Shown here one piece after another: positions 17,390 through 26,681 of a DNA stretch of 64,000 bases. Every line of letters starts with the position of its first letter. Within the stretch, counting starts at the first letter, position 1. The notes beneath the pieces were generated by a model, which was given only the letters and a program-made list of their open reading frames with translations, was not told the origin of the DNA and searched no databases. The stretch is from positions 1 to 64,000 of the forward strand of contig LUYE01000036.1 of NCBI GenBank assembly GCA_001602645.1, given 5' to 3'. This DNA comes from Methanosarcinales archaeon Methan_01 (GTDB lineage Archaea > Halobacteriota > Methanosarcinia > Methanotrichales > Methanotrichaceae). The translations under genes were made by a program, and so were the position numbers.

Positions 17390-18772
17390 ATGTGCGAAGC
17401 CGAGAGCAAAAGTAGCGTCCTCTTCATCGCCACCGTCGCCGCCTTCCTCCCGGCCTTCGCGAACTCGGCGATCAACGTCGCCCTTCCTCCGATAGGCGTC
17501 GAGTTCGGCATGGACGCCGTCCTCCTGGGGTGGGTGGTCACCTCCCATCTCCTGGCGATGGCGGTCTTCATGGTCCCCCTGGGGAGGGCCGCCGACATCT
17601 GGGGGAGGAAGAGGTTCTTCACCCTGGGGATGGGGATCTTCGCCGCATCCTCCCTCTTCTGCGCCTTCCCCACCTCCGGCTCCGCCCTCATATTCTTCCG
17701 GCTCTTCCAGGGGATGGCGAGCGCCATGATCTTCGGGACGGCCGTCGCCCTCCTCACCAGCGTATTCCCGCCGGGGGAGAGGGGGAGGGCCCTGGGGATC
17801 AACGTCACCGCCGTCTACCTAGGCCTCTCCCTCGGCCCCTTCCTGGGGGGGATCCTCACATCGTACCTGGGGTGGCGGAGCATATTCCTGGTGAACGTGC
17901 CCCTGGGCGCGTTGGTCGTCCTCCTGACGCTCCGGGGGCTCGAGGGGGAGTGGGTGGAGGCGGCCGGGGAGAGGTTCGACTGGCTCGGCTCCTCGATATA
18001 CGCCCTCGCCCTCATCTCGACGGTCTACGGCCTAACGAGCCTCCCCTCGGCCGCAGGGGCAGGCTTCCTCGCCCTCGGCCTCCTCGGCCTCCTCGCCTTC
18101 GGCCTCGTGGAGCTGAGGAGCAAAAGCCCCGTCCTCAACGTCCGGCTCTTCCGGGATAACCGGGTCTTCGCCCTCTCGAACCTCGCCGCCCTGATAAACT
18201 ACGGGGCGACCTTCGCCGTAGCCTTCGTCCTCACCCTATACCTCCAGACGGTGAAGGGGCTATCGCCCCTCGCGGCCGGGTTCGTCCTCGCCGCCCAGCC
18301 CGCCGTCCAGGCGGTCCTATCGCCGTGGGCGGGGAGGCTCTCCGACCGGATCGAGGCCCAGGTAGTCGCCTCCGCCGGGATGGCCCTCGTCGCCGGGGGG
18401 CTCCTCCTCCTCGCCCTCGGCCTCGACGGCGAGACGGGATTGGGCTTCATCGTCGCCGTCCTCGCCCTCCTCGGCCTCGGCTTCGCCTTCTTCTCGTCGC
18501 CGAACACCAACGCCATCATGAGCTCCGTCGAGAAGAGGGACTACGGCGTCGCCTCGGGGATGGTGGGGACGATGAGGTCGATCGGGATGATGACCTCGAT
18601 GGCGATCGCCATGACCGCCCTCTCGACATTCATGGGGCGGGTCCAGGTGACCCCGGAGGTCTACCCGCAGTTTCTGGAGGCGGTGACCGCCGTCCTATCG
18701 GTCTTCTTCGTCCTCTGCGTCATCGGGATCTTCGCGTCCCTGGCAAGGGGGAAGGTGAGGCGGGGGGAGTGA
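17390..18772 (+). CDS. MFS transporter, DHA2-type multidrug exporter
   Basis: A 460-residue integral membrane protein with about 14 hydrophobic segments. P-L-G-R-A-A-D-I-W-G-R-K-R is the loop 2-3 signature (about 63-75), and F-R-L-F-Q-G-M-A-S-A with P-P-G-E-R-G-R-A-L-G are typical of the 14-helix drug:H+ antiporters. It probably expels hydrophobic cations or drugs using the ion gradient. It is monocistronic. The substrate is not predictable. Confidence 0.9.
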   Translation: MCEAESKSSVLFIATVAAFLPAFANSAINVALPPIGVEFGMDAVLLGWVVTSHLLAMAVFMVPLGRAADIWGRKRFFTLGMGIFAASSLFCAFPTSGSALIFFRLFQGMASAMIFGTAVALLTSVFPPGERGRALGINVTAVYLGLSLGPFLGGILTSYLGWRSIFLVNVPLGALVVLLTLRGLEGEWVEAAGERFDWLGSSIYALALISTVYGLTSLPSAAGAGFLALGLLGLLAFGLVELRSKSPVLNVRLFRDNRVFALSNLAALINYGATFAVAFVLTLYLQTVKGLSPLAAGFVLAAQPAVQAVLSPWAGRLSDRIEAQVVASAGMALVAGGLLLLALGLDGETGLGFIVAVLALLGLGFAFFSSPNTNAIMSSVEKRDYGVASGMVGTMRSIGMMTSMAIAMTALSTFMGRVQVTPEVYPQFLEAVTAVLSVFFVLCVIGIFASLARGKVRRGE

Positions 18773-18846
18773 GCGCTCGGGTCAGGGGGGTGGTGACGCG
18801 AGGGCGGGGGGTGTTTCTCCCCTTCCTCGTGAGAATAGAGCCTCGA

Positions 18847-19053
18847 TTATTTTTCTTCCCCCTTCTTCTCCCGGCCGTACCCCTCCTTTATCGCCTCCAC
18901 CATCTCGTCGTCCGCCTCCACCACCAGGGCCCCCATGTAGTTGCAGTCCTTGCAGTGGTAGACCTTCCCGACGTAGCCGCCGGTCTCAAGGTATATCTCG
19001 GAGCTCCCGCAGACCGGGCAGACCTCCACCATCCTCTCCCTCTTCTTCTCCAT
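18847..19053 (-). CDS. Small zinc-ribbon protein
   Basis: A 68-residue soluble protein with two CxxC pairs (C12/C15 and C34/C37) around an E-I-Y-L-E-T-G-G-Y-V-G-K-V-Y segment, a one-ribbon zinc fold. The C-terminus is acidic then lysine-rich. Similar single-ribbon proteins are common in methanogens without a known role. A TATA-like AGATATATAG lies near 19170-19180. Met8 could also be the start. Confidence 0.65.
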   Translation of the reverse strand: MEKKRERMVEVCPVCGSSEIYLETGGYVGKVYHCKDCNYMGALVVEADDEMVEAIKEGYGREKKGEEK

Positions 19054-19261
19054 CTTTTCGGACGTTTCCCACTCCCCCTTTCGTCTCTGGCTGGCTGAAG
19101 CGCTCGCAAGCCGCCGGAGGCCGGCCTCGATGGCTGCCCCAACTTATGCGGTATTTTAAACCCATCCCGGCTATATATCTTTTGGCCTCCCATCTATGCC
19201 TTCTCTCGTCGACCGTCGACCGCTGGGATTCTTGGCGGCCGCAAAGATGGAGAAGACATCT

Positions 19262-19345
19262 TCGACTAAAAATGAGGCGGAAGGGCCCGCCCTTCGAGGT
19301 GGGGCGCTGCCTCCGCCCGCGGGCCCCTCCGCCACCTCAGATGGC
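19262..19345 (-). terminator. Hairpin-rich 3' end with T run after the secreted-protein gene
   Basis: Downstream of the stop at 19352, read on the minus strand, GAAGGGC/GCCCTTC (19280-19286 and 19289-19295) forms a tight 7-bp stem. An outer GAGG-CGGA/TCCGCC-CCTC pairing encloses it. The stem is followed by CATTTTTAG at 19266-19275. This resembles an intrinsic terminator, or a stable 3' end. Confidence 0.45.
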
Positions 19346-19351
19346 CGCCCT

Positions 19352-20002
19352 CTACCTTTCATCCGAGGAGGCGGGGGCCTGAGGGATGACGTCCACCCTC
19401 GCCAGGAACTCCTCGAACTCCTCCGCCGCCATCTCGCCGGAGACGCCGGAGACCGACTCGATCCTGCAGACGGTCCGGTCGTCGACGGCGAAGAGGACGA
19501 GGTAGACGGCCGGAAGGGCGAGGCCATCGCCATACTCCCAGACCGCTTTATAGAGAGACGTCTCCCGCGGGTTGATCCTCCCCACGGTGACGTCCTTGAC
19601 GGCGGTGATAGTCAGGTTCGCCACCTCCCCGCCGAGGCCGAAGGGGGTGGTGGGAAGCCCCCCCTCCGGGGGCTCGCTGTAGGTCTCGATCTGGATCCCG
19701 ACGTTCGAATCCAGGGTCAGAAGGTCGTGGGGCACGTCCGCCAGGTCCTCGGAGGCGGACCCGATGGTGAAGGTCTGACGGGTGAAGTTCATCGCCGAGG
19801 CTACCGCCTCCGGCCACGCCGACCCCCTCACCACCAGGGGGTAGGTGATCCTTCCCGCCTCAGCCTCCTGGGTGTCGTTTCTCACCAGGTCGGCGTCTAT
19901 CGCTATCGAGCAGTCGCCGGCCTCGATCGTCACGAGGCTGGCCGCGGCGGAGTTCGCCGCCGCCATGGCCGCCATCAGCAGCAAGATGCACGTCGTCTTC
20001 AA
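19352..20002 (-). CDS. Secreted protein of unknown function
   Basis: A 216-residue exported protein with a signal peptide (C-I-L-L-L-M-A-A-M-A-A, cleavage near S-A-A-A-S). The body alternates strands and loops (T-I-E-A-G-D-C-S-I-A-I-D-A-D-L-V, F-A-V-D-D-R-T-V-C-R-I-E-S-V), suggesting a beta-rich domain. The start is TTG (20000-20002) with AGGTGATG just upstream. Thirty-four bases separate it from the DUF333-repeat gene upstream, so they may form an operon of cell-surface proteins. No family recognised. Confidence 0.65.
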   Translation of the reverse strand: MKTTCILLLMAAMAAANSAAASLVTIEAGDCSIAIDADLVRNDTQEAEAGRITYPLVVRGSAWPEAVASAMNFTRQTFTIGSASEDLADVPHDLLTLDSNVGIQIETYSEPPEGGLPTTPFGLGGEVANLTITAVKDVTVGRINPRETSLYKAVWEYGDGLALPAVYLVLFAVDDRTVCRIESVSGVSGEMAAEEFEEFLARVDVIPQAPASSDER

Positions 20003-20036
20003 TTCATCACCTTCTCATCGATGTCGTGATCGGCCT

Positions 20037-21179
20037 TCAGGGGATCAGGTCCACTCCTACCGTCGTCGAGGCGCCCGAGGGCCTGACCCCACAGGGGGTC
20101 CAGTCGGCCTTGACGCTGACGAAGATGACATTGCTCGGAACCCCATCCAGGGTGAAGATCGCCATCATCAGCCCTGGAGTGCTGGATTTGAGGACGATCT
20201 GATGGTACCCCGTGGTGGAGTACCCCAGGTCCAGCCTCCGGGCGTCTCCGCTGAAGTCCATCAGGTAGAGGTTCACCGCCCCGTTCCTGGGAAGGTATAG
20301 GACCTCGGTGATCCAGGCGTCGAGGGGGGCTATGCTGTTCCAGGACCATCCCGACGATGTGACGATCCAGAGGGTGGGGTCTGTGGCTGGGAAGGTCCCG
20401 TTGAAGCTCCGCCAGGGGACGGAGCTCCCCTGATAGTAGACCGCCGTCGGAGGCGACGACTTCGGCTCAAAGTCCAGGATCGTCTCCTCCTCGCCCGCTG
20501 GCGGCGGCGTGCAGGTGTAGATCGCCGTCGGGGCCTGGGGCTTGGGGACGGGGGGGACCGGGGTAGGGGTCGGGGTCGGCTGGGGTTTCGGCTTCGGGTT
20601 GTACTGGCACGTGCCCCGGTAGAAGGCCCACTCCTCGCAGGACGACCCGTCGGGGAATACGCAGTACCCGACCTGCCCTCCAGTCCTGGGGTCGGTCCTG
20701 ATGACGGATGTATACCCCAGGGCCTTGCAGTGGGTTGAGGCGGGGTTTGGCATCCCTATCGGCTTCACCGGCTCGGGGTTGTAGCTGCAATCCCCCCGAT
20801 AGAAGTCCCAGGCGTCGCAGGACGACCCGTCCGGGAATACGCACCTTCCGTCGGAGTACTGGTATCCCTGATTTGTGCAGTAGGTGGCGGCGGGGTTTGG
20901 CATCCCTATCGGCTTCACCGGCTCGGGGTCGTAGCTGCAATCCCCCCGATAGAAGTCCCATGCGTCGCAGGACGACCCGTCCGGGAATACGCACCTTCCG
21001 TCGGAGTACTGGTATCCCTGATTTGTGCAGTAGGTGGCGGCTGGATTCGCCATCCCGACCCCCTCGTCGGTTCCGGGCCCTCCGATCCAGCCGATGGAAT
21101 CATCATCATCCTCGGCAGATCCTGCGGTTGCGAGGCAGAGAAGGGCCGAGAGGAGCAATATATTCCCATACAAATTCAT
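20037..21179 (-). CDS. Secreted protein with three DUF333 repeats and a proline-rich linker
   Basis: A 380-residue exported protein. After a signal peptide (L-L-L-S-A-L-L-C-L-A-T-A-G-S-A) come three cysteine-rich DUF333 units at about 44-82, 94-132 and 144-192, each with N-P-A-x-T-x-C, C-V-F-P-D-G-S-S-C and W-x-F-Y-R-G-x-C. A P-T-P-T-P-V-P-P-V-P-K-P linker (about 196-218) leads to a beta-rich C-terminal domain. DUF333 is found in small surface proteins and putative hemolysins, with function unproven. The first two repeats are almost identical even as DNA. Confidence 0.8.
   Translation of the reverse strand: MNLYGNILLLSALLCLATAGSAEDDDDSIGWIGGPGTDEGVGMANPAATYCTNQGYQYSDGRCVFPDGSSCDAWDFYRGDCSYDPEPVKPIGMPNPAATYCTNQGYQYSDGRCVFPDGSSCDAWDFYRGDCSYNPEPVKPIGMPNPASTHCKALGYTSVIRTDPRTGGQVGYCVFPDGSSCEEWAFYRGTCQYNPKPKPQPTPTPTPVPPVPKPQAPTAIYTCTPPPAGEEETILDFEPKSSPPTAVYYQGSSVPWRSFNGTFPATDPTLWIVTSSGWSWNSIAPLDAWITEVLYLPRNGAVNLYLMDFSGDARRLDLGYSTTGYHQIVLKSSTPGLMMAIFTLDGVPSNVIFVSVKADWTPCGVRPSGASTTVGVDLIP
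20741..21040 (-). repeat. Two near-identical 150-bp tandem repeats encoding DUF333 units
   Basis: The sequence from 20741 (CGGGGTTTGGCATCCCTATC) recurs at 20891 with only a few mismatches over 150 bases. The third copy, downstream in the DNA, is more diverged. This is a recent in-frame duplication. Confidence 0.9.
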
Positions 21180-21394
21180 TCCATCCCTCCGTCAGAATGG
21201 GGGCTGAAGAACATGGAATGACATTTGAATAAGTTGATAGATAAAGTTTTTGGGCTCTTCCTCACCGGTCGGAGGAGGCCGATCCAAGGCCGTCTCCCCT
21301 CGGCCCCTTCCGGATCAAATCCTCTGGGGCTATGCCCCGGCCGTCGGCCAAATAAAATGGGCTGGTGGATCTTCATCCACCAGATCCCCGAAGC

Positions 21395-22699
21395 TCAGGG
21401 AACGAGCCTTCTCCGGTCCCTGGGGAAGAGAACGGCGTCCCGGATGTTCTCGAGGCCGAGCATCGTGAGGACGACCCTCCCGAGGCCGAGGCCCCAGCCG
21501 GCGTGGGGGGGCATCCCGAACCGGAAGGCCCTCAGGTAGAACTCGAACCCATCGGGGTCGAGCCCCTGCCGCCTTATCTTCTCGACGAGGAGGGCGGGGT
21601 CGTGGACCCGTTGGGCGCCGCTAGCAAGCTCCATCGTAGGGTGCATCAGGTCGAAGCCCCGGCTGATCTCGGGCCTCTCCTCATAAGGCTGGGTGTAGTA
21701 GGGCTTGATGGCGGTCGGCCACTCGGTCATGAAGTAGTGCTCGCCTATCGCCGAGCCTATCGCCCTCTCCGCCTCGGTGTCGAGGTCGTCGCCCCATTCG
21801 ATCTCGACGTTCCTCGACTCATTGGCGATCTTCAGCGCCTCGGTGTAGGTGACCCTCTTGAAGGGGGTTTTGGGGACGGCTAGGTCTACGCCCAGGACCT
21901 CCAGGTCCCTCGGGCACCGCTCCGCGACGTCGGAGTAGGCCTTGGCCATCGCCCTCTCCAGGAGGAACATCACGTCCTCTTCGTCGGCGAAGCTGACCTC
22001 GACGTCGATGGATATCGCCTCGTTGAGGTGGCGCCTCGTATCGTGCTCCTCGGCCCGGAAGATCGGGCCGATCTCGAAGACCCGGTCGAGGCCCGCCGAC
22101 ATCAGCATCTGCTTGTAGAGCTGAGGGCTCTGGTTGAGGAACGCCTCCCTCTCGAAGTAGGTTATGGGAAAGAGGGCGGTCCCGCCCTCCGTAGCCGTCG
22201 CCACCACCTTGGGGGTACAGACCTCGAGAAAGCCGTTCTCGGAGAAGAACTCCCGGAAGGAGCGGAGAACCTCGCTCTCGATCCTGAAGACCGCCAGCGC
22301 TGGAGGCCTCCGGAGGTCGATGAACCGCGAGTCGAGCCTGGTGTCCAGGTCGGCTCCCACTTTTCCCGTGGGGTCCATCGGCAGCGGCGACTCGGCCTCG
22401 TTGAGGAGATTGATCTCCGAGGGTATGATCTCGTAGCCCCGGGGCGCCTTCGGCTCGCCCTTCACCCTCCCTCGGACGAGGAGGACGCTCTCCCGGCTGA
22501 GCCCCCTCACCCTCTCCAGGAGGTCTTTATCCACCTTCTTCGCGACGAGGGTCACCTGAGCGAACCCCTCCCGGTCCCGGAGGACGAGGAAGCAGATCCC
22601 GCCCAAGTCTCGGACCTCGTGGGCCCAGCCCGCCAAGGTCACCTCGGAGCCGTCCATCTCCGGAAGGATGTCGCCTGAATAATGAGTTCTGAGGACCAA
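21395..22699 (-). CDS. aspS: Aspartyl-tRNA synthetase, archaeal type (probably nondiscriminating)
   Basis: Charges tRNA(Asp), and in archaea with the GatCAB route also tRNA(Asn), with aspartate. The 434 residues have an N-terminal anticodon-binding OB fold ([21 protein letters not shown]). Class II motif 2 is [14 protein letters not shown] and motif 3 is [10 protein letters not shown]. Translation starts at TTG (22697-22699). A TATA box TTTTATAT lies about 25-30 bases upstream (22724-22733), implying a very short leader. Discrimination cannot be judged safely by eye. Confidence 0.95.
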   Translation of the reverse strand: MVLRTHYSGDILPEMDGSEVTLAGWAHEVRDLGGICFLVLRDREGFAQVTLVAKKVDKDLLERVRGLSRESVLLVRGRVKGEPKAPRGYEIIPSEINLLNEAESPLPMDPTGKVGADLDTRLDSRFIDLRRPPALAVFRIESEVLRSFREFFSENGFLEVCTPKVVATATEGGTALFPITYFEREAFLNQSPQLYKQMLMSAGLDRVFEIGPIFRAEEHDTRRHLNEAISIDVEVSFADEEDVMFLLERAMAKAYSDVAERCPRDLEVLGVDLAVPKTPFKRVTYTEALKIANESRNVEIEWGDDLDTEAERAIGSAIGEHYFMTEWPTAIKPYYTQPYEERPEISRGFDLMHPTMELASGAQRVHDPALLVEKIRRQGLDPDGFEFYLRAFRFGMPPHAGWGLGLGRVVLTMLGLENIRDAVLFPRDRRRLVP

Positions 22700-22723
22700 A
22701 GAACGTCACCGATGGGAGAATAG

Positions 22724-22733
22724 GGTTCTGATA
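22724..22733 (-). promoter_or_regulatory. TATA box of aspS
   Basis: On the minus strand GGCTTTTATATCAG lies 25-34 bases before the TTG start of aspS, leaving almost no leader. Confidence 0.55.
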
Positions 22734-22859
22734 TAAAAGCCGTCCGTAGATCGGGACCACCCGACGGCGGGCTTCTCTCATCCAACAGAGCCAAATAGGA
22801 TAAGCGGGTCATTAACATAATATTATGGCGATTTGACCTGGTCGGCCCACCGGCGGTCC

Positions 22860-22940
22860 TGCTTGGCCGTCGGCCAGGCGGCGAAGATGGGATAGGCCGG
22901 GTCCCGGCTGGGGCTCAAAAGCCCGATCCTTCCATCTTCC
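22860..22940 (+). promoter_or_regulatory. Structured 5' leader RNA candidate upstream of the symporter/DUF835 operon
   Basis: Four nested or adjacent helices can be drawn. GCTTGGCC/GGCCAGGC at 22861-22879 has one mismatch. An 8-bp outer stem pairs GAAGATGG (22883-22890) with CCATCTTC (22932-22939). Inside it are GCCGG/CCGGC (22896-22900 and 22904-22908) and GGGCT/AGCCC (22911-22915 and 22920-22924, loop CAAA). A TATA-like AACATAATATTATGG near 22815-22829 would start the transcript just before this region, leaving a leader of about 145 bases to the ATG at 22996. It does not match any riboswitch class I can name. Confidence 0.4.
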
Positions 22941-22995
22941 GTCCGGGAGATAGATCTAAAAAGGGGGTCCTGGCGGCTAGAGGCCTGCTCTCACC

Positions 22996-23208
22996 ATGAT
23001 GATATCGCGCAAAGACCTCATGGAGCAAGACGAGTTCTGGATCTTGCTCTTCATCCTCGGAGGCGTCCTCCTCAACTGGCCGATCTTGTCTCTGGTCTCG
23101 GGTGGAGGCGAAACCTCCGGCGGACCTTCGATACTAGTCTATATAGTCGCTGTCTGGCTTCTGATCATCTCATCGGCTTATCTCTTCGACAGGTGGACCT
23201 CGAATTGA
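22996..23208 (+). CDS. Small two-helix membrane protein
   Basis: A 70-residue protein with two hydrophobic segments (about 13-34 and 46-64) separated by a glycine/serine-rich loop. It ends inside the first codons of the symporter/DUF835 gene, a 16-base overlap, which shows translational coupling. Small two-helix proteins often accompany sodium:solute symporters as accessory subunits; that is a likely role here but unproven. Met2 is an equally possible start. Confidence 0.7.
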   Translation: MMISRKDLMEQDEFWILLFILGGVLLNWPILSLVSGGGETSGGPSILVYIVAVWLLIISSAYLFDRWTSN

Positions 23209-26200
23209 TAAACCCCGTTGTTGCCCTGGCGGCGATGGTCCTCTACCTCCTCCTCCTCTTCGGGATAGCCCATTACGCCGATCGAATGCGGGGGATGGGG
23301 AAGAGCATAGTCTCCAACCCCCTCGTCTATGCCCTCTCCTTCTCCGTCTACGTCACCGCCTGGACCTTCTACGGCTCCGTCGGGAGGTGCGCCACCGAGG
23401 GGCTCGGTTTCCTCCCCATATACCTGGGCCCATCCCTGGTGATGCTCCTCGGCTGGACGGTCATAAGGAAGATGATCGTCGTCTCGAAGGAGCACCGGCT
23501 CGCCACCATCAGCGACTTTATCAGCTTCCGGTACGGCAAGAGCTATGTGATCGGGGCCCTCGTCGCCATAGCCATCCTGATCGTCGTCACCCCCTACGTC
23601 GCCCTCCAGCTGATAGCCATCTCCGAGTCCCTGACGATCATCAGCGGCGACTATCACGAGACCCTGGGGACGAGGAGGCTGATGGTGTCGATCCTTCTTG
23701 CGGTCTTCGCCATCATATTCGGGACGAGGCACCTCGACCCCCTGGAGCGGCACGAGGGCCTGATCGCTGCCGTTGCCTTCGAGTCGGTGGTGAAGCTGGT
23801 CGCCTTCCTCGCCGCAGGGATCTACATAACCTACGGCCTCCTGGGCGGCTACGGCGAGATCGTCGAAGGCATCGCCGAGAGCGTCGATTATTCTCACCTC
23901 CTGGAGGTCGATTACGTCTCCTGGCTCTCCCTTCTGGTGATGTCATCCTTTGCGATCCTCTTCCTCCCCCGGCAGTTCCACGTCATGGTGGTGGAGAACT
24001 CCGACGAGAGGCACCTGAAGATGGCGATGTGGCTCTTTCCCATCTACATGCTCCTGATGAACCTCTTCGTCCCGGCGGTCGCCTGGGGCGGCCTCCTCCT
24101 GGGGGCGCAGGAGAGGGCGGACATGTTCATGGTCTCGATCCCCATCAGCCAGGGGCATGAGCTCCTCGCCCTCCTGGTCTTCATCGGGGGGACCTCCGCC
24201 GCCACCGCCATGGTCCTCGTCGAGGCGGTGGCGGTGGGGACGATGATCCTAAACGACCTGGAGATGCCCTACATCGTCAGAAAGATCGGAAAGGGGCGGA
24301 ACCTGCCATCCCTCATCCTCTCCCTGAAGCGGCTGAACATCCTTCTGGTGGTGGGCCTAGGCTATCTATACTCCCTGTTGGTGGGGTTTCCCGCCCTCGT
24401 CGACATCGGGACCCTCTCCTTCCTCGCCGCCAGCCAGCTCGCGCCCGCAGCCCTGGGCGGCCTCTACTGGAAGAGGGGGTGCCGGCAGGGGGCGGTGGCG
24501 GGCCTCGTCGCCGGCTTCCTCATATGGGGGTACACCGCCCTCATCCCGACCCTCGTCGATGCCGGCTGGATCTCCAGAGGCCTGATCGATGCCGGGCCCT
24601 TCGGCATCCTCCTCCTCCGGCCGACGGCCCTCCTGGGGCTGGAACTGGACCTCTGGTCTCACGCCTTCTTCTGGTCGATCCTGGCGAACTTCACCCTCTA
24701 CGTCCTCTTCTCCCTCATCCACGAGCCGAGCGAGGAGGAGAAGGCCCTAGCCGAGAGCTTCGTCGACGTCTACAAGGCCTCTCCTCGGATCGAGCCCTCT
24801 CCCCTCCTCCCCTTTGGTGAGAGCGTGGTGATAAGGGTGGGGACGGTCGACGAGCTGGAGGGGACGGTGGCCCGGTACATCGGTGCCGAGAGGGCGAAGA
24901 ACGTCGTCGAGCTGAACCTCGCCGACCTCAAGACGACCCGGGAAGGGATCGATGCGAGGCAGCTCTTCGAGCTGAAGGACAGGCTGGAGAAGACCCTCAC
25001 CGGCTCCCTGGGGCCGACGGCCACGAGGATGATCGTCGAGGACGAGGTGGGGGTGAAGCCGGTGGTGGAGGTGATCCAGGAGACGAGCCCCGTCTACACC
25101 CTCGATCCGGGTAAGGTCTACATCGTCCCGGAGAAGGCCTACGAGGTCTTCACCGACCAGATCACCCACGGCGTCGAGGGGCTCTGCATAACCTCCTCGG
25201 ACCCCGAGGAGATCAGGTCGATGTGGCACTTCACCGAGACCCCCATCGTCAGGCTCAGCCATGAGCGGGGGCGGGGGGAGAGGTACATCGCCCCCAACAA
25301 CCTCCCCCTCCTCTTCATAACGATAAAGTCCTTCGTCGAGAAGAGCAAGAATAGCATCATCCTCCTGGACAGCTTCGAAGAGCTGATTGAGGAGAACGCC
25401 TCCTCCGTCCCCGAGTCGGAGGTCCTCGACTTCGTCCACGCCCTAGAAGAGCTCTCCGGGAGGGGGAGGACGAGGCTCATCATCCAGGCGAGGCAGGAGT
25501 TCGTCAACAGGAAGCTATCTGCCGATATCAACGAGGCCCGTCAGCTGATCTTCCTCCTGGGTCCCCTATCCGCCTACCTCTTCAAGGCCTTCGCCGAATC
25601 CTTCCTCAAGAGGCTCGACGAGCCGGCTAGGGGGATCGTCCAGAGGGGCCTCGCGGAGATGGTGGAGACGGAGAAGGTCTTCTCAGGGATGAGGGGTGAG
25701 GGAGACGGCAATGGCTGCGACCCTGAGATGAGCGATATAGATATGGGCTTCCGGGGGGCCACTCTGAAGGTCGATGCCAGGTCGAGGCTGAGCCGCTGGG
25801 AATTCTTCGCCGCCCTCAGACGCCTGGGGGTGGCTATGAAGTCCGTCGATCCGACTTTTGATCTCGGCCAGGCCGCAAGGCCCCTGATGGCCAAGTACGG
25901 CCTTCAACCCATAGAGCTCCGCCTCGCCCCGGGGACGACCTACGTCGTCGAGGAGGAGAAGCCGGTCCAGACCCTGAGGATCTACGCCGACCTCGTCGGC
26001 CGGGGGGTGGAGGGGCTCTGCATCAGCAGGTATCACCCCGAGAAGCTACGGGAGAGGTACGGCCTATCCCCGGAGAGGGTGATCTGGCTCACCCAGTCGG
26101 CGGGGATGGGGCCAGAGGTGCGGCAGGTCGACCCCACCAACTTCCCGAGGCTCAGCGGGATGATCTCCGACTTCCTCTCCAGGGTCGAGGAGCCCCTGAT

Positions 26201-26402
26201 CCTGCTGGAGGGGCTGGGGTACCTCATAACCCAGAGCAACTACGAGTCGGTCCTGAGGTTCGTCCAGTCCCAGAGGGACGAGGTCGCCCTGAAGAGGGGC
26301 ATATTGATGATCCACATCGATCCCCTGGCCCTCGACCTCAAGGAGAGGCACAGGCTCGTCAGCGAGATGGAGGCCCTCCTGGTCGGAGAGGAAAAGGGAT
26401 GA
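23193..26402 (+). CDS. Sodium:solute symporter-like membrane domain fused to two DUF835 domains
   Basis: A 1069-residue fusion. Residues 1 to about 520 hold about 13 hydrophobic helices with the SSS pattern, including Y-V-T-A-W-T-F-Y-G-S-V-G and F-L-A-A-S-Q-L-A-P-A-A-L-G-G-L-Y-W-K-R-G. The cytoplasmic remainder contains two copies of the DUF835 pattern (about 640-775 and 915-1065). Each begins P-G-x-x-Y-x-V, continues G-V-E-G-L-C-I, and has a later hydrophobic strand such as S-I-I-L-L-D-S-F or P-L-I-L-L-E-G-L. No histidine-kinase core is present. It resembles transporter-sensor fusions such as CbrA but with DUF835 output. The start is GTG 23193, overlapping the small membrane gene. The ligand is unknown. 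Confidence 0.85.
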   Translation: MDLELINPVVALAAMVLYLLLLFGIAHYADRMRGMGKSIVSNPLVYALSFSVYVTAWTFYGSVGRCATEGLGFLPIYLGPSLVMLLGWTVIRKMIVVSKEHRLATISDFISFRYGKSYVIGALVAIAILIVVTPYVALQLIAISESLTIISGDYHETLGTRRLMVSILLAVFAIIFGTRHLDPLERHEGLIAAVAFESVVKLVAFLAAGIYITYGLLGGYGEIVEGIAESVDYSHLLEVDYVSWLSLLVMSSFAILFLPRQFHVMVVENSDERHLKMAMWLFPIYMLLMNLFVPAVAWGGLLLGAQERADMFMVSIPISQGHELLALLVFIGGTSAATAMVLVEAVAVGTMILNDLEMPYIVRKIGKGRNLPSLILSLKRLNILLVVGLGYLYSLLVGFPALVDIGTLSFLAASQLAPAALGGLYWKRGCRQGAVAGLVAGFLIWGYTALIPTLVDAGWISRGLIDAGPFGILLLRPTALLGLELDLWSHAFFWSILANFTLYVLFSLIHEPSEEEKALAESFVDVYKASPRIEPSPLLPFGESVVIRVGTVDELEGTVARYIGAERAKNVVELNLADLKTTREGIDARQLFELKDRLEKTLTGSLGPTATRMIVEDEVGVKPVVEVIQETSPVYTLDPGKVYIVPEKAYEVFTDQITHGVEGLCITSSDPEEIRSMWHFTETPIVRLSHERGRGERYIAPNNLPLLFITIKSFVEKSKNSIILLDSFEELIEENASSVPESEVLDFVHALEELSGRGRTRLIIQARQEFVNRKLSADINEARQLIFLLGPLSAYLFKAFAESFLKRLDEPARGIVQRGLAEMVETEKVFSGMRGEGDGNGCDPEMSDIDMGFRGATLKVDARSRLSRWEFFAALRRLGVAMKSVDPTFDLGQAARPLMAKYGLQPIELRLAPGTTYVVEEEKPVQTLRIYADLVGRGVEGLCISRYHPEKLRERYGLSPERVIWLTQSAGMGPEVRQVDPTNFPRLSGMISDFLSRVEEPLILLEGLGYLITQSNYESVLRFVQSQRDEVALKRGILMIHIDPLALDLKERHRLVSEMEALLVGEEKG

Positions 26403-26414
26403 ATACGGTTTAGC

Positions 26415-26681
26415 ATGGGGTCTTTCATGGTCCAAGTCGAGATGCTGATCCTGGGATTGCTCCTCATATTTGCGATATACGCTTCTTTCAGCCTGGTCAT
26501 GAGGTCCGTCAAGTTCCTGGCAGTCAACGCCCTCTTCGGCCTCCTTATCCTCTACCTCGCCAAAGCTGTCGGGGGCCTCGCCATCCCCTATAGCCTCCCA
26601 GTCCTTCTCGTCTGCGCCGTCCTGGGGGCACCGGGGGCGATAGCGCTGATCATCCTGGACCTCTTCGGCCTAGCGTTCTGA
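26415..26681 (+). CDS. BofA-like membrane protein
   Basis: An 88-residue protein with three hydrophobic segments and the pattern V-K-F-L-A-V-N-A-L-F-G-L-L-I-L-Y and G-A-P-G-A-I-A-L-I-I-L-D, as in the pro-sigmaK-processing inhibitor BofA family. Archaeal members have no sporulation role and their function is unknown. It lies 12 bases after the symporter fusion, so it is probably the third gene of that operon. The second ATG (26427) is closer to a GGGG motif and may be the true start. Confidence 0.75.
   Translation: MGSFMVQVEMLILGLLLIFAIYASFSLVMRSVKFLAVNALFGLLILYLAKAVGGLAIPYSLPVLLVCAVLGAPGAIALIILDLFGLAF

Noticed and set aside
21225-21539. 104-codon plus-strand frame overlapping the 3' end of aspS
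   Set aside because: Mostly antisense to aspS and its 3' gap; low-complexity composition.
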